A DNA stretch of 64,000 nt from Apostichopus japonicus. Taxonomy: Eukaryota > Echinodermata > Holothuroidea > Aspidochirotida > Stichopodidae. The DNA is taken from positions 452,501-516,500 of the forward strand of contig NC_092580.1 of the NCBI RefSeq assembly GCF_037975245.1, in the 5' to 3' direction. Position numbers and translations under genes: made by a program. The notes beneath the pieces are model-generated. The model was given only the letters and a program-made list of their open reading frames with translations, was not told the origin of the DNA and made no database searches. Within the stretch, counting starts at the first letter, position 1. Each line of letters opens with the position of its first letter. Shown here in pieces: positions 10,828 through 21,003 of the stretch.

Positions 10828-12594
10828 TATGGCAAGCCGTTTTAACATTTACTTCGCAATTAGACTTCAGTCGAATACATTTCACTTTATTGGAATACAT
10901 TCTACTTAAGTGAAATGTTATTCCACTTAAGTGGAAATGTATTACACTTAAGTGGAGTTCAATTTCCCTAAAGTAGAATTCCATTCCACTTAAGTGGAAA
11001 TGGACATTTCTATTTCACTTAAGTGGAAATGCCTCCCACTTAAGTGGAATTGTATTTCACTTTAGTGGAAATACATTCCACTTAAGTGGAATTGTAATTT
11101 ACTTAAGTGGAATACATTTCCACTTTAGTGGTATAACATTTCACTTAAGCTAAATAGTCCATCTATTTCACTTAAGTGGAATACAATTCCACTCAAGTGA
11201 AATGCTTTTCCACTTAAGTGAAATACAATTCCAGTTGAGTGGAATGCATTTCCACTTAAGTGGAATTGTATTCCACTTAAGTGGAATACAATTTCATTTA
11301 AGTGGAATAATATCTTTTGGGCGTCAATTTCACTTATGTGGAATTCTATTCTGCTTAAAAATACAATTCCACTTAAGTGGAATGCATTTCCACTTAAGTG
11401 GAATTGTATTCTACTTAAGTGGAATACAATTACACTTTAGTGGAATAATATCTTTTGGGCGTCAATTTCACTTAAGTGGAATTCTATTCTGCTTAAGTAA
11501 AATACAATTCCACTTAAGTGGAAATGTTGATATGTGGCTTATATATAAATACAATTTAGGGTAATGTTCGTCGTAACGCATTCAATTGCTCATCACATAT
11601 GATGATGTAGTCGATCCTCGTTGCACGTGTACATTATGGCTATGGCTAATCATTCACATCTAACATTGCTGGAATGCGATCAAATAATTGTTGTTGTTAC
11701 AGACACAATTCGAAGTGTTGTTTTCTCACTTGCACAGGGGAACAATCAGTATGATGCACAACAGAGGCGGCTTACATCTTGTTTAAGTAACATAGGCAGA
11801 ATTCGTAACTTTTTAGATAGTGAAACTTTTGACGAAGTAAAAGATTCCATCCAAAATAAAAAAAAAGTAATACGTTCTCTAGCCCTTGTCAATGCGTTTT
11901 CGGCTGTAGCTCCAACCACTTGTAATGTATTTGCCGTTTTATTTTGGTAATGGTATTCGTCAGGTACCAGGTCAGGTACGTACGTACTCACCTTGCACAA
12001 ATGTTAAGTGCTAGCTGGATCCAGATGGACAGCCGATATTCATTGTGCACATATCGACACCACGTACGTACACGTATCGCGGCAAGTTGTTTATAATGGC
12101 GCGCAAAGGCATGGGCAAAGTTTGGCGTTGAATGAACTAGCCAATCACATTCCATTTAAGTGGAATACACTAGCCAATCACATTCCACTTAAGTGAAATA
12201 GACTATCCAATCACATTTCACTTAAGTGGAATTGTATTCCACTTAAGTGTAATTGTATTCCACTTAAGTGAAATAGACAGGACATTCCACTTAAGTGGAA
12301 TTGTATTCCACTTAAGTAGAATACAATTCCACTTAAGTGAAATGCATTTCCTAAGTGAAATACAATTCCACTTAAGTGAAATAGATTTAGCTTAAGTAAG
12401 ATGCAGTGACAAGTTGATGAATTCAGCTTAAGTAAAATACAATTAAGCTTAAGTGGAATGGTATTCCACTTAAGTGAAATAGAATTCCACTCAAGTTAAA
12501 TAGTATTCTGCTTAAGTGAAATTGAATTCCACTTAAGTGAAATGTATTCGACTTAAGTCGAATTGCGAGGTAAATGTTAAAACGGCTTGCCATA
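10828..12594. mobile_element. TIR DNA element 2 built of TTCCACTTAAGTGGAA palindromes
   Basis: The termini are inverted repeats of about 60 bases with three differences: both start TATGGCAAGCCGTTTTAAC and continue through CGAATACATTTCACTT. The word CGTGCA flanks both ends (10,822-10,827 and 12,595-12,600), a 6-bp target duplication as in element 1. Inside, two arms (about 10,880-11,540 and 12,135-12,545) consist of dozens of copies of the 16-bp perfect palindrome TTCCACTTAAGTGGAA and variants, spaced by 6-9 bases such as TACAAT or TGCAT. A non-repetitive core of about 590 bases (11,545-12,130) carries an ORF. The family cannot be named from the ends alone. It shares the TATGGC..GCC end motif and 6-bp duplication with element 1. 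Confidence 0.85.
11636..11950 (+). CDS. Unrecognised 104-codon ORF in the core of element 2
   Basis: The ORF can start at 11,621 or at the ATGGCTATGGCT of 11,636; I prefer the latter. It encodes MAMANHSHLTLLECDQIIVV, later QGNNQYDAQQRRLTSC and SETFDEVKDSIQNKKK, with mixed charge, four cysteines and no low-complexity bias, unlike the surrounding palindromes. A CAGGTACGT word follows at about 11,967, so it could be one exon of something longer. There is no visible zinc finger or DDE motif. It may be the element's own small protein or a captured host fragment. Confidence 0.35.
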   Translation: MAMANHSHLTLLECDQIIVVVTDTIRSVVFSLAQGNNQYDAQQRRLTSCLSNIGRIRNFLDSETFDEVKDSIQNKKKVIRSLALVNAFSAVAPTTCNVFAVLFW

Positions 12595-12964
12595 CGTGCA
12601 CTGACCTAAATGGAGTGTAACCACTCCCGATTTTGCAATTTCCCAAGATCAGGCCCGAAAAATCCCAAGAAATACCAAGAACACTGTGCTGTATGGATTT
12701 CTAGCAATATCCAGCGATATCTAGGGATGAATATCCCAAGATCTTACCTAAACTGAAGGCAGATAGAGAATCGAAACCTTCAGTGTACTGAACTTGAAAC
12801 TGTGCGTCTTTCGAAATGAAAAGAATGTGGGGAATTGCACAATAAACAGATCAAAGTTATATATTTCAGTCTCATTTCAATTATTCGAATTTGTTAAGCA
12901 AACAGCAGATATCACATCATATCAGTGAGCATGAAAATGGCGTTCCAGGATGAACAGCCTTCAA

Positions 12965-13152
12965 ACCATGGGCGCAGATCCTGGTGGGGACAGCAGGACG
13001 CGTCCCCATCAACTTTTTTTCAGTAGTGGGGACATAATATACCATGTCCCCACCAATTTTTCTTGACCAATAGCTGCATTTCAAGTTCCCCTGTATTGAA
13101 CTTTGGCGCAGTTAGATCCAGCCCAGCCCCTCGGTTCCTACGCCCTTGCTAA
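12965..13152. repeat. MITE copy (GGGCGCAG ... CTACGCCC ends)
   Basis: CATGGGCGCAGATCCTGG on the left and CGGTTCCTACGCCCTTG on the right are imperfect inverted ends of the CAGTGGCG-type elements seen at 15,087 and 35,995. No clear target duplication is visible, so the boundaries are approximate. Confidence 0.45.
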
Positions 13153-13189
13153 CCACTGCGTCACTGCAACTGTTGAGAAATAATGCTAA

Positions 13190-13740
13190 TTTTTTCTTCA
13201 AAATGGAACGGAGGGTGATGTTCAAATGCTGTACAGGATAACTCAAAACGTACACCTTTATTGAACTTCATATTTCAAATGGTCTCAAAATTGGCATTAT
13301 TTTCAGTGATTTATACTACATGACTCTAGGTTTGGCAGTAACTTGTGAAAATGTTTCATAGTGAAAATAAAACAATGTCATGTTACTCATTAATTATTAA
13401 AGGGTTGGCAGAGCTGCTTTTCTTGCTCAAATTGATCAAAGAATATGTCCATGTGCTCATACATAGAGCATCTGTATGTCTTTATATCACATAGGAAGAC
13501 TGTTCTCTCTGGGTATTGAAACATTTTGGAATATATATTCTACATTTTGAGCCCTTAAAAGATCTTAATTCTTTTGATTGCCTTGTTGCTAAAGTAATGG
13601 TCAAGACAACGTTTCCTGAATCTGCATAGCTCATGTCGCGGAGCGGTTGAAAACTATTAATATACAACAACCAGTTAAAACAACAGTATCAGGCAGTATT
13701 TTATCACCCTCCGTTCCATTTTTGAAGAAAAAATTACGAT
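13190..13740. repeat. Inverted repeat pair around 480 bp
   Basis: TTTTTTCTTCAAAATGGAAC and the following GGAGGGTGAT at about 13,190-13,222 recur inverted at about 13,703-13,735 (ATCACCCTCCGTTCCATTTT). The sequence between is AT-rich without a convincing gene. It could be a MITE or local rearrangement. Confidence 0.5.
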
Positions 13741-14078
13741 TAAAACATTGAACACTTCTATCGCTTAGCATACAATTTCCGAGGAAACAACACCGTGAAA
13801 CTGGAGAACATTTATGAATAAGAAAGGTTTGATTTGACTGCGTTGAAATAACTGGCAAGATGCGTGGAGCGCTCTCTATCGGCCTCTTTTTTGGTCAGTT
13901 TGCAACTTTAGAGGAACAATAGAAACCCGAAAAAACTTTTAAAACGAACAAAGGATTCACAAAGCTTTGTTCTGCCTAAAAGATAAGCAGAGGCCAAAAG
14001 AGGCCTAAAAGATAAGCAGAATGAAACTGTTAGCAAACTGCTTATCCACTAGAGAGCCTGTGTAATAGAATGTGTAAA

Positions 14079-14110
14079 AGTTTCGATCCTAGCAGGATCT
14101 TCTTCAGAGG
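14079..14110 (-). ncRNA. Hammerhead-core-like hairpin motif, copy 1
   Basis: The minus strand reads CTGAAGA, then a hairpin GATCCT-GCT-AGGATC, then GAAAC. CUGANGA and GAAA flanking a stem are the conserved core of hammerhead ribozymes, which occur in Penelope-like elements and retrozymes. Against this: one extra A lies between core and stem, and no GUC cleavage triplet or stem I partner is evident here. A related copy is at 58,018-58,050. Probably a mobile-element terminal motif; ribozyme activity is only a possibility. Confidence 0.3.
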
Positions 14111-14130
14111 CTTAAAAAATAAGATCAGCA

Positions 14131-16365
14131 GAAAGTTTGGTTTATTGTAGATTTGTGTGCGCGGAATTAGCCCGATTGATACGGGGAAAGGTGATTAATT
14201 TGCTCTAGGTGGGATCTGGTGCGGTTATCTATAATTCTTTCGGAAATCTTACATACGGCTGGGAAGAGACTAATTGGTCGATAGTTTTGAATTTTGGTGC
14301 GGTCTTTACTTAGTTTCGGTATTAAAATCTTTTTGGCGGATTTCCATGGGGTTGGGAAATAACCCAGTCTAAGGAGTTCGTTAAATAGTGGGAAAATATG
14401 AGAGTTAATGAATATCGGAGGGGAGTTTTTAGGCATTTGGTCATTTATGTTGTCAGGACCAGTGGAGGATGCATTTTTTAGTGGCACTATACCAATTGTT
14501 TATATCTATTTTATTGAGCAGAGGGATGTTTTTTGTTGAGACATCCTAATGGGTTGGTGTTAAAGCTGGTTGCATTTCTGATAATTGTACGGTCTATTTC
14601 GTGTTTACAGCTGATATCGTATCGGGGGCCATCGTAGATATTGAATATACTTTTAAAGTACGATTCAATTAGCTTTATTTGGTCTTGAGTTTTTGTGATG
14701 AGGTTACCTACGTTATCTCTAAGGCCTTGGTCTGTTTTACCTGTGTTTGGGGTTGTAATGGGGTTAATGATTTTTTTAAATTTTCCAAAAGTGTTTCGGG
14801 TTTTTATCATTACTTATTAAATCGCAGTTGTTTGGGACGCGGTTTTGTTCATCCGCCAATATTTGTCTGTTTATTGCTATTTAAGTTGGTTAATTTGGGT
14901 TTTTAGAGTTAGGTCTCGGGAGATGATATAGGTTCTACGTAGGCGACGTCTGAGTTTCATAAGTGTAAGGATTTTCTTATTTAGTTTTCGTTTTCTGTTT
15001 TGTTTTTAAATGACAGTGTCTTTTGAAAGTATTGAAGATATGATTGATGGGCAACGCTGTCACAGTAATTGTCGATGTAATTTAGCCAGGCGCGGCGGAA
15101 CGGGAAAATTATTGGGGTGCTAATGTGTTAAGATTATCTAAGCGGAGCGCCACCATGGGTTGATGCGGAGCGTACAAGACAATTTTGGGGTTTTCAAACC
15201 CCCAGATGCCCGGAAACGGCACTTGCCGAGTGTTTTATGCTGCGAATACCTAGCCCTAAGATATGGGTCTCAAGCCTGCAATTTCTCAGATTGCACCAAC
15301 AAATCTGTAAAAGCATTGTAATTTGTATATTCGAGGGTGTTTTAAGAGAGTAGCTATTACTCGTAGTGTACTCGCAAAGACGTTTTTGAGTGTAGTAAAT
15401 TACAACTTGCAATTAAATGCAATAATTAAATAAATGTCCTAAGAAAAAACAGAAAGCATTTCTTAATGTCAACAAATGGGTAATTCCAAACCATGTGCAG
15501 TTGCCAACAAATTTCTATGAACCAAGCACAGTCACGAATGCATGTACCCTATACAGTACAGGTGAAATGCTAATATTGTGTTTTTGTTCGTTTAATAATT
15601 AATTGCGCACATAGAGCCATGTTCCACGCCTTGCGTGTACTCGTAGTGTAAACGCAAATTTTGATGAGTGTATAGCGTTTAGCTTATTACACTCTTATTT
15701 AAAACACTAATATTCGATGAGGCATGATAGAGACAATCAATTATCATATCGTTTGAATGCTCTGGCTGCAATGCTCCGCACCTACCCTCCCCCCCCCCCC
15801 CATGTCCCTGAAGGATATATCCATGGGAAATGTGCTACCATTGGAAGGTTATATCTTTCAGGGGATGTTGGAGAACTGGCTGAAATGAGGCAAATCATTG
15901 GCCTAAGACGTAGTTGTGTTGCGCTTACCCCCCCCCCCCCCCCCGGTTCCGCCGCCACTGAATTTAGCTCGTTGTTTTGGTTGTTGTATTTTGGGAGTCT
16001 GTTTTATTGTAATTATACGTCACTTCGTTATTTGGTATGCGGTTGAGGTTTATGTCTAGCTCAAAAACGAGTGGAAAAATTGTCACTGATTTAGTCATCT
16101 TCTAGGATTTGTATCGAATGTGTTTAAGTTGCGAGGTGATTTGAGGTTACATGGGTAGTCAAGTAGTTCTGTAATATTGTTTATTGGGTTTATCCTAGGA
16201 TTGGTACTTTGGCTAATTATCGTTAAGTTGTATTTATCACATATTTCTAAGAGATTTGCCTTTTTCAGAAAAAATAATGTGGGCAATTACTAGGAGTTTT
16301 GTATTTTTATTAGAACATATATATGCTATGCTGGATATGGGCTCATTTGGGGGACTATAATCATA
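14131..16365 (-). mobile_element. LINE copy 2, truncated and interrupted
   Basis: Sequence from about 14,131 to 15,086 and 15,961 to 16,365 matches the longer LINE at about 23,965-25,375 in the same order. Decayed minus-strand pieces include endonuclease C-terminal sequence (LLEICDKYNLTIISQSTN, 16,095-16,286), a linker region (14,511-14,810) and the first RT block (SAKKILIPKLSKDRTKIQNY, RPISLFPAVCKISERII, 14,167-14,487). The second half of RT is missing. It is split at 15,087 by a MITE. Not functional. Confidence 0.8.
15087..15960. mobile_element. hAT-like MITE nested in LINE copy 2
   Basis: Ends are CAGGCGCGGCGGAACGGG on the left and CCGGTTCCGCCGCCACTG on the right, inverted at 15 of 18 positions. 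The 8-base word AATTTAGC flanks both sides (15,079-15,086 and 15,961-15,968). The uninterrupted LINE copy at about 24,917-24,924 has this word once, so it serves as an empty site and proves the insertion. An 8-bp duplication and CAG-type ends fit the hAT superfamily. No transposase is encoded; ORFs include C-run translations. Confidence 0.85.
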
Positions 16366-16463
16366 CCACGAAAGTGTCCATTAGGTATAGGTTGCATTGA
16401 GGGTGTGTTATTCTTTCGTCAAATGGCGTACCATGGGGGGGGGGGGAGGGGTGGTCTATCTGG

Positions 16464-16796
16464 CAGTGGCGGAGCGTCCATACAGTCAGGGGGCGGATAC
16501 CCCCCCCCTGACGGACTCAAATGGACTGCTGGCGCCCTTTTTTAGCTTTTTACCACTTTATATGCTATTATTGACGTTTTTATTGCGCTCTCATCTACCT
16601 ATTGACATTTATCCTTTATCTGCAAATTAGCAAGGCCCGGAAAGTGTCATTTCCGCCGATCTAAGGAGCATCTTTATTCAAAATTTTCGGTACGCTCCGC
16701 GCCAAACCCGTGGTGGCGCTCCGCTTAGATAGTTTCGAAAGCGCCCCTACAGACCATTCTCGCCCCCCTCGACCAATACCCTTAGCTCCGCCACTG
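16464..16796. mobile_element. MITE with perfect 12-bp inverted ends
   Basis: CAGTGGCGGAGC at 16,464-16,475 is matched by GCTCCGCCACTG at 16,785-16,796. Total length is 333 bases. Inside lies GTGGCGCTCCG(C/T)TTAG, shared with about 44,627 and, inverted, with about 15,145. The flanks (CTATCTGG and CAAATGAC) do not match, so the target duplication has decayed or the element is a recombinant. Same family type as 15,087-15,960 and 35,995-36,327. Confidence 0.75.
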
Positions 16797-17940
16797 CAAA
16801 TGACCCGATAGAAATACGTGTTCTTTATAAGTGCACAATTTTGAAAAACCCCTCTTTTCAGCCCCCTCTTGTCCTCTCTGAAACACCCATCGACATTAAA
16901 ATTAGACGTGGAATAGAAGACACCCTTGTCTTTGTTATACACTAATTTCGTGTAATTATCTGACCGGGAAAGGCTTTTTGTTTATATGATTTCTATTTTT
17001 TTCATAAATCACAAATCATTTTTTTTCCCCTGCACGCCCCCACACAGCACCCAATTCCAAAATAAACTTCAGATTCGTAATCAGCGTGTCGCGAACTACC
17101 AGAAAAGATACACATTTATCGCCTTTGCGACAAAAAGTTATTTCACCTTTAAAAACCGTAAGCAGTTTTTTCCAAAATTTATGCCAAAATTTGACCCATT
17201 TATTCATAAATGTCAAGATAAAACTGAAGATGACAAACAAAGGTTTGATTTGACTGCTTTGAAATCACGTATCACTGGCAAGATGCGTCGAGCGCCCTTT
17301 TATTTCGCTCAGTTTGCAACTTTTCAGAGGAACAATAGAAAACGGAAAAACTTTTAGGGGCAACAAAAGATTTTAATCCTTTGTTCGTCGTAAAAGTTTT
17401 TCGGTCTTACTTTTTCAAGTTTGAGGTGCAAAAACTTGTTGTCGCAAATTCGATAAATGTGTATCTTTTCTGGTAGTTCGCGACACGCTGATTACGAATC
17501 TGAAGTTTATTTTGGAATTGGGTATCAAAAAGAAGTACTTTTTAAACTTTTCAGACAAAAAACCTATTTTTGTCGCAAATAAAAATTGCCAAAAATTGAC
17601 CCCAAATCGATTTCGCCCATATGACGTGACAGGGGGTAACCGATGCTCAGGAGCCCAAATCTGCAACTCCCAGGTCCATATCTGCTTCCGTTCGGGAGAT
17701 ACGTGGTCTCAAAGGACCCGATAGAAATACGTCTTCTTTATAAGTGCACAATTTGGAAAACCCCCTCTTTTAAGGCCCCTCTCTTGTCCTCTCTGAAGCA
17801 CCCATCGAAATTAAAATTAGACGTGGAGTAGAAGACACCCTTGTCTTTGTTATACACTTATTTCGTGTAATTATCTGACCGAGTGACCGGAAAAGGCTTT
17901 TTGTTTATATGATTTCTATTTTTTTCATAAGTCATAAATC
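16797..17940. repeat. Local direct duplication plus internal inverted repeat
   Basis: About 16,798-17,005 and 17,714-17,940 are direct copies (both with GACCCGATAGAAATACGT, AGAAGACACCCTTGTCTTTG and TTGTTTATATGATTTC). Between them 17,058-17,125 and 17,452-17,525 are inverted copies (CCAATTCCAAAATAAACTTC and onward). Part of 17,240-17,350 is also related to 13,825-13,935. This looks like a nested or rearranged DNA transposon without coding sequence. Confidence 0.7.
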
Positions 17941-18530
17941 TGGACTTTGAAGTTTAAATATTAGAAACGAGCATTAATTCTCAGCAGTTCTAGTGGCGCA
18001 GTTGGTAGTGCTCTGGACTGACAAACTCCGTGTCTCAGGTTCGATTCCCAGACAGAGCATTTTGATTTTTTTCTCTTTTCCTTCTTCCATTCTGGACTTT
18101 GAAGTTTAAATATTAGAAACGAGCATTAATTCTCAACAGTTCTAGTGGCGCAGTTGGTAGTGCTCTGGACTCACAAACTCCGTGTCTCAGGTTCGATTCC
18201 CAGACAGAGCATTTTGATTTTTTCTCTTTTCCTTCTTCCATTCTGGACTTAGAAGTTTAAATATTAGAAACGAGCATTAATTCTCAACAGTTCTAGTGGC
18301 GCAGTTGGTAGTGCTCTGGACTCACAAACTCCATGTCTCAGGTTCGATTCCCAGAGAGAGCAGTTTGATTTGATTTTCTTTTCCTTCTTCCATTCTGGAC
18401 TTTGAAGTTTAAATATTAGAAACGAGCATTAATTCTCAACAGTTCTAGTGGCGCAGTTGGTAGTGCTCTGGACTGGAGAGACACAGACAAACTCCATGTC
18501 TCCGGTTCGATTCCCAGACAGAGCATCATG
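17941..18530 (+). repeat. Four tandem tRNA-like (pol III promoter) units, 152-bp period
   Basis: Units start TTCTAGTGGCGCAGTTGG at 17,988, 18,140, 18,291 and 18,443. Each contains TGGCGCAGTTGG, matching the tRNA A-box consensus. Units 1-3 carry GGTTCGATTCC about 45 bases later, a perfect B box; unit 4 has the B box after a short insertion (GAGAGACACAGA-like). A T-rich stretch (up to seven Ts) follows units, as expected for pol III termination. Spacers (TCTGGACTTTGAAGTTTAAA...) are also repeated. The acceptor and TpsiC stems do not close well, so these are probably tRNA-derived SINE heads or a pol III satellite, not working tRNAs. Confidence 0.75.
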
Positions 18531-18618
18531 TCTGCGGTTAATGTCTAGACAGAGCCTTTTACTTTTCTGTTCTTTGGAGGGAGTGGAAGTATAAATATAA
18601 GAAACGAAGTTTTTCCAG

Positions 18619-18699
18619 AGGGAACCGAAATGGTGTAATTGGTTATTCCATCGTTCAGTAAGCGATTGGTTTGGATTGCATCGGTTCAAGCCCCAGGTG
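18619..18699 (+). repeat. tRNA-like sequence (degenerate)
   Basis: AAATGGTGTAATTGGTTATT resembles an A box and ATCGGTTCAAGCCCCAGG resembles a B box and TpsiC arm, with about 45 bases between. No complete cloverleaf is evident. It lies directly after the four-unit array, suggesting a cluster of tRNA-derived repeats. Confidence 0.45.
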
Positions 18700-18769
18700 A
18701 GTATTCGCAAAAGGAGTTCTGACAAGTGGATAAGGTGAATCCCGAAGGCGGGCGGTCCCCCTCCTCCTG

Positions 18770-18970
18770 GCAGGTGGACAAGGTGAGTACCGAGGGTGAC
18801 AGGTGAGAGGGGGAGGATGAGAGGGGGTGAGGGTGCAGACAAGGTGAGGTCGCCGCCCCCTCCCCCTGACAAGGTAAAGGCGCGGACAAGTGGAGTTCGC
18901 CGCCACCCCTCCCCCTGACAAGGTTCAACGCGGACAAGGTGAGTTCGCCGCCACCCCTCCCCCTGACTAG
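18770..18970. repeat. GC-rich tandem repeat, ~47-bp units
   Basis: GACAAGGTGAG(G/T)TCGCCGCC followed by a C-rich run and CTGACAAGGT recurs about three times between 18,838 and 18,970, with looser copies before. The base composition is unlike the AT-rich surroundings. Minus-strand ORFs here are repeat translations. Confidence 0.6.
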
Positions 18971-19084
18971 CTAATCGGGGGTGAGGGAGTAGTGGAGAAA
19001 ATGTTTTTACAAAAAAAGACTTTTTCTCTAAACAAGTCCAAACAGCAGGATCTTTAAATATTTGTAAAGCTTTAGAAACCAGAG

Positions 19085-19152
19085 GCCCACCTAATGGTCT
19101 AGTGGTAAAGACTTTTGCTTTTGCATCTCAAGGTCCCTGGCTCAAACTCAAT
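19085..19152 (+). repeat. tRNA-like sequence resembling Glu/Asp tRNA head
   Basis: CTAATGGTCTAGTGGTAAAG is close to the D-arm region of eukaryotic Glu/Asp tRNAs and GGTCCCTGGCTCAAACTC stands where a TpsiC arm would be, but the B box is poor and the stems do not pair. Likely a SINE head. Confidence 0.4.
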
Positions 19153-19159
19153 CTTTGCT

Positions 19160-20490
19160 TTTCCTTTTACAATACTCATGTAAAAGGAAGAAAAAAAGGA
19201 AAAAAAAAGAATAGACTTTGAAATAACTTCTTTTTTTTAATGACAAATCAGTTCATGGACAGGATATACCTTCATCCCTCCCACCACAGTTAATACCCTT
19301 CAACTACCTGTCCAGAAACAGGTTATCCCTCATCAAATTATTATGCAAATACTAATCAAAACATGCAATACATATTTCATAAACATTCTTAGTGATACCT
19401 GCATCTACTATTGAGATGGTTGGGTGACAACAGACAGTTAGTTTCTATAACGTTTCTATTATTTATAATATCAGCCTGGAGGGCAGTTATTTAATGATAC
19501 TAAGCAGTCACATGCACATATGGGATAAGCCTATGGCCTTTTTACTTCACACCAGGTGGCTATCCAATTCACACCAGTACATTCTTTTTGGACATTTTTT
19601 TTTAAACATTTGGAAGACCATTTCAACATGAGGGGAAAAAGAATTGATTTCTCCTAGATAAAAATAATAACCCCATCTTACTTTAGCCAGATAGGGCTTG
19701 AATCCATAGGTTTGCTTGACGACAAGTTCCCAACAAAAAGGAGTTGGCCTTCCATGGCTGATTGCTGATTCAGTTTACAATACCATGGCGCCCCTGCTAC
19801 CATCAATAAAATTGTCTTTAACTTTCATTTATTAACTAAACCTGATTTTGAATTAATTTTAGATAACTCAATTTTTACATTTTTTGCCCTCCAGTTTGAA
19901 AAAGGAAACATTACTACCATAGCACAAACAACATATATGTGGAAAGGTTGCTCCCTTTCATTGCTGTCTCAATCACCCCCCCCCCCCCGGCTCCGACTAC
20001 CACACCCCAAATTATATACACGAAGAGTGCATTATTGAAAGTTTCTTTAAATATAGCCTTATCATGCAGCAAACCTGTGCTACTGCAAACTGAAAATTCA
20101 ATTCAAAGATTCTCCCTCTTCACTTTCATTTCTCCTTCTCTATCCTTCGCCTCACCACCCCCCACCCCACCCCTGGTCCTTCCAACTACCATCCATAACT
20201 CCTGCCAATATTAAATTCAGTCACCTTATCATGCCCCCATAAAGTGTCAGTCAGTCAAGCACCACAATGTTTGTAGACCAAGAAATCAACAACCGAAACC
20301 CATTTTTAAAACTTTAAAGCCCCATCAAATAAAGATGCTGTTTTTTTCTTCTTTTTCTCTAAACAAGATAAACAAGATAAACACACAAACACCAAATCCA
20401 AAATATATAAAATTCCAAATCCCATTTTGAATATTCTTCAAATTTTGTTTGCCAAGCCAGGTTAAAAAAGTGAGTGTTATTCTTTTTGGC
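19160..20490. other. No gene seen
   Basis: AT-rich sequence with C runs (about 19,976) and short ORFs without family resemblance. Confidence 0.45.
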
Positions 20491-20496
20491 CTTCCT

Positions 20497-20536
20497 TTGT
20501 TGCAATGCAAACACAGAGGTGTTTGCATTGCAACAA
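20497..20536. repeat. Perfect 18-bp hairpin
   Basis: TTGTTGCAATGCAAACAC, a four-base AGAG loop, then the exact complement GTGTTTGCATTGCAACAA. It lies about 170 bases downstream of the SRP68 stop codon, so it could sit in that mRNA's 3' UTR. Alternatively it is a tiny MITE relic. Confidence 0.7.
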
Positions 20537-20704
20537 GGTGTAGTTTTCTATACTAAAAAACAAATAAAATCAAATAAAACTTAAATAAAAGATGATTATA
20601 GCACATGCAGGAGAAGAGTGAGAGCCCTCCCAAATACTACCGGCTTATGTATACAAAAGACCTTTTTCCGAAATCCTTTTTCCGACATCGTGGCAAATCG
20701 AGAG

Positions 20705-21003
20705 TTACTTTTCACCCCCGCTCCACCATCCACGCAGGAACCCACCCAGACCCCCCTGCGGGGACGATTTATTCTGTTCCAGTTTCTCATCCAAGGAGGG
20801 TAACTCTATATGGTTCAGAGCTATGTCAAAGAAGAGCGGTTTGCACGGTGACGGCTTAAAGTCCAGTGGAAATGTGGTGAAGTTGGGCTTGGCGGCCAGG
20901 TCCGGCTGGTTGGCGTTGTACCGGTCAAGCCATTCCGCCAGCGGTCGATTGTCCTTCAGACCGAGTTGCGCCATTCCTTTGCTGATGAAAGGTTCATTGG
21001 AAT
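20705..21003 (-). CDS. SRP68: SRP68, last coding exon
   Basis: Encodes the C-terminus of the 68-kDa subunit of the signal recognition particle, which binds SRP RNA and SRP72 in the cytosolic complex that targets secretory proteins to the ER. The recognisable block is PSPCKPLFFDIALNHIELPS followed by LDEKLEQ; vertebrate SRP68 has a near-identical CKPLFFDLALNH...LEDKLEQ segment just before its end. The tail GGLGGFLRGWWSGGEK ends at a stop at 20,705. The acceptor is CATTTTTCAG at 21,004. Two bases complete an Asp codon from the previous exon. This is the SRP72-binding region by homology. Identification is firm; function is by family. Confidence 0.93.

Noticed and set aside
11202-11564. 120-codon ORF with HLSGI repeats
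   Set aside because: Translation of the CTTAAG palindrome array, absent outside it.
16986-17357. 123-codon ORF, basic and aromatic
   Set aside because: It lies across duplicated and inverted noncoding repeats, and its pieces recur elsewhere in other frames.
17988-18060. Functional tRNA gene
   Set aside because: A and B boxes are good but acceptor and TpsiC stems do not pair and no convincing anticodon arm is visible.
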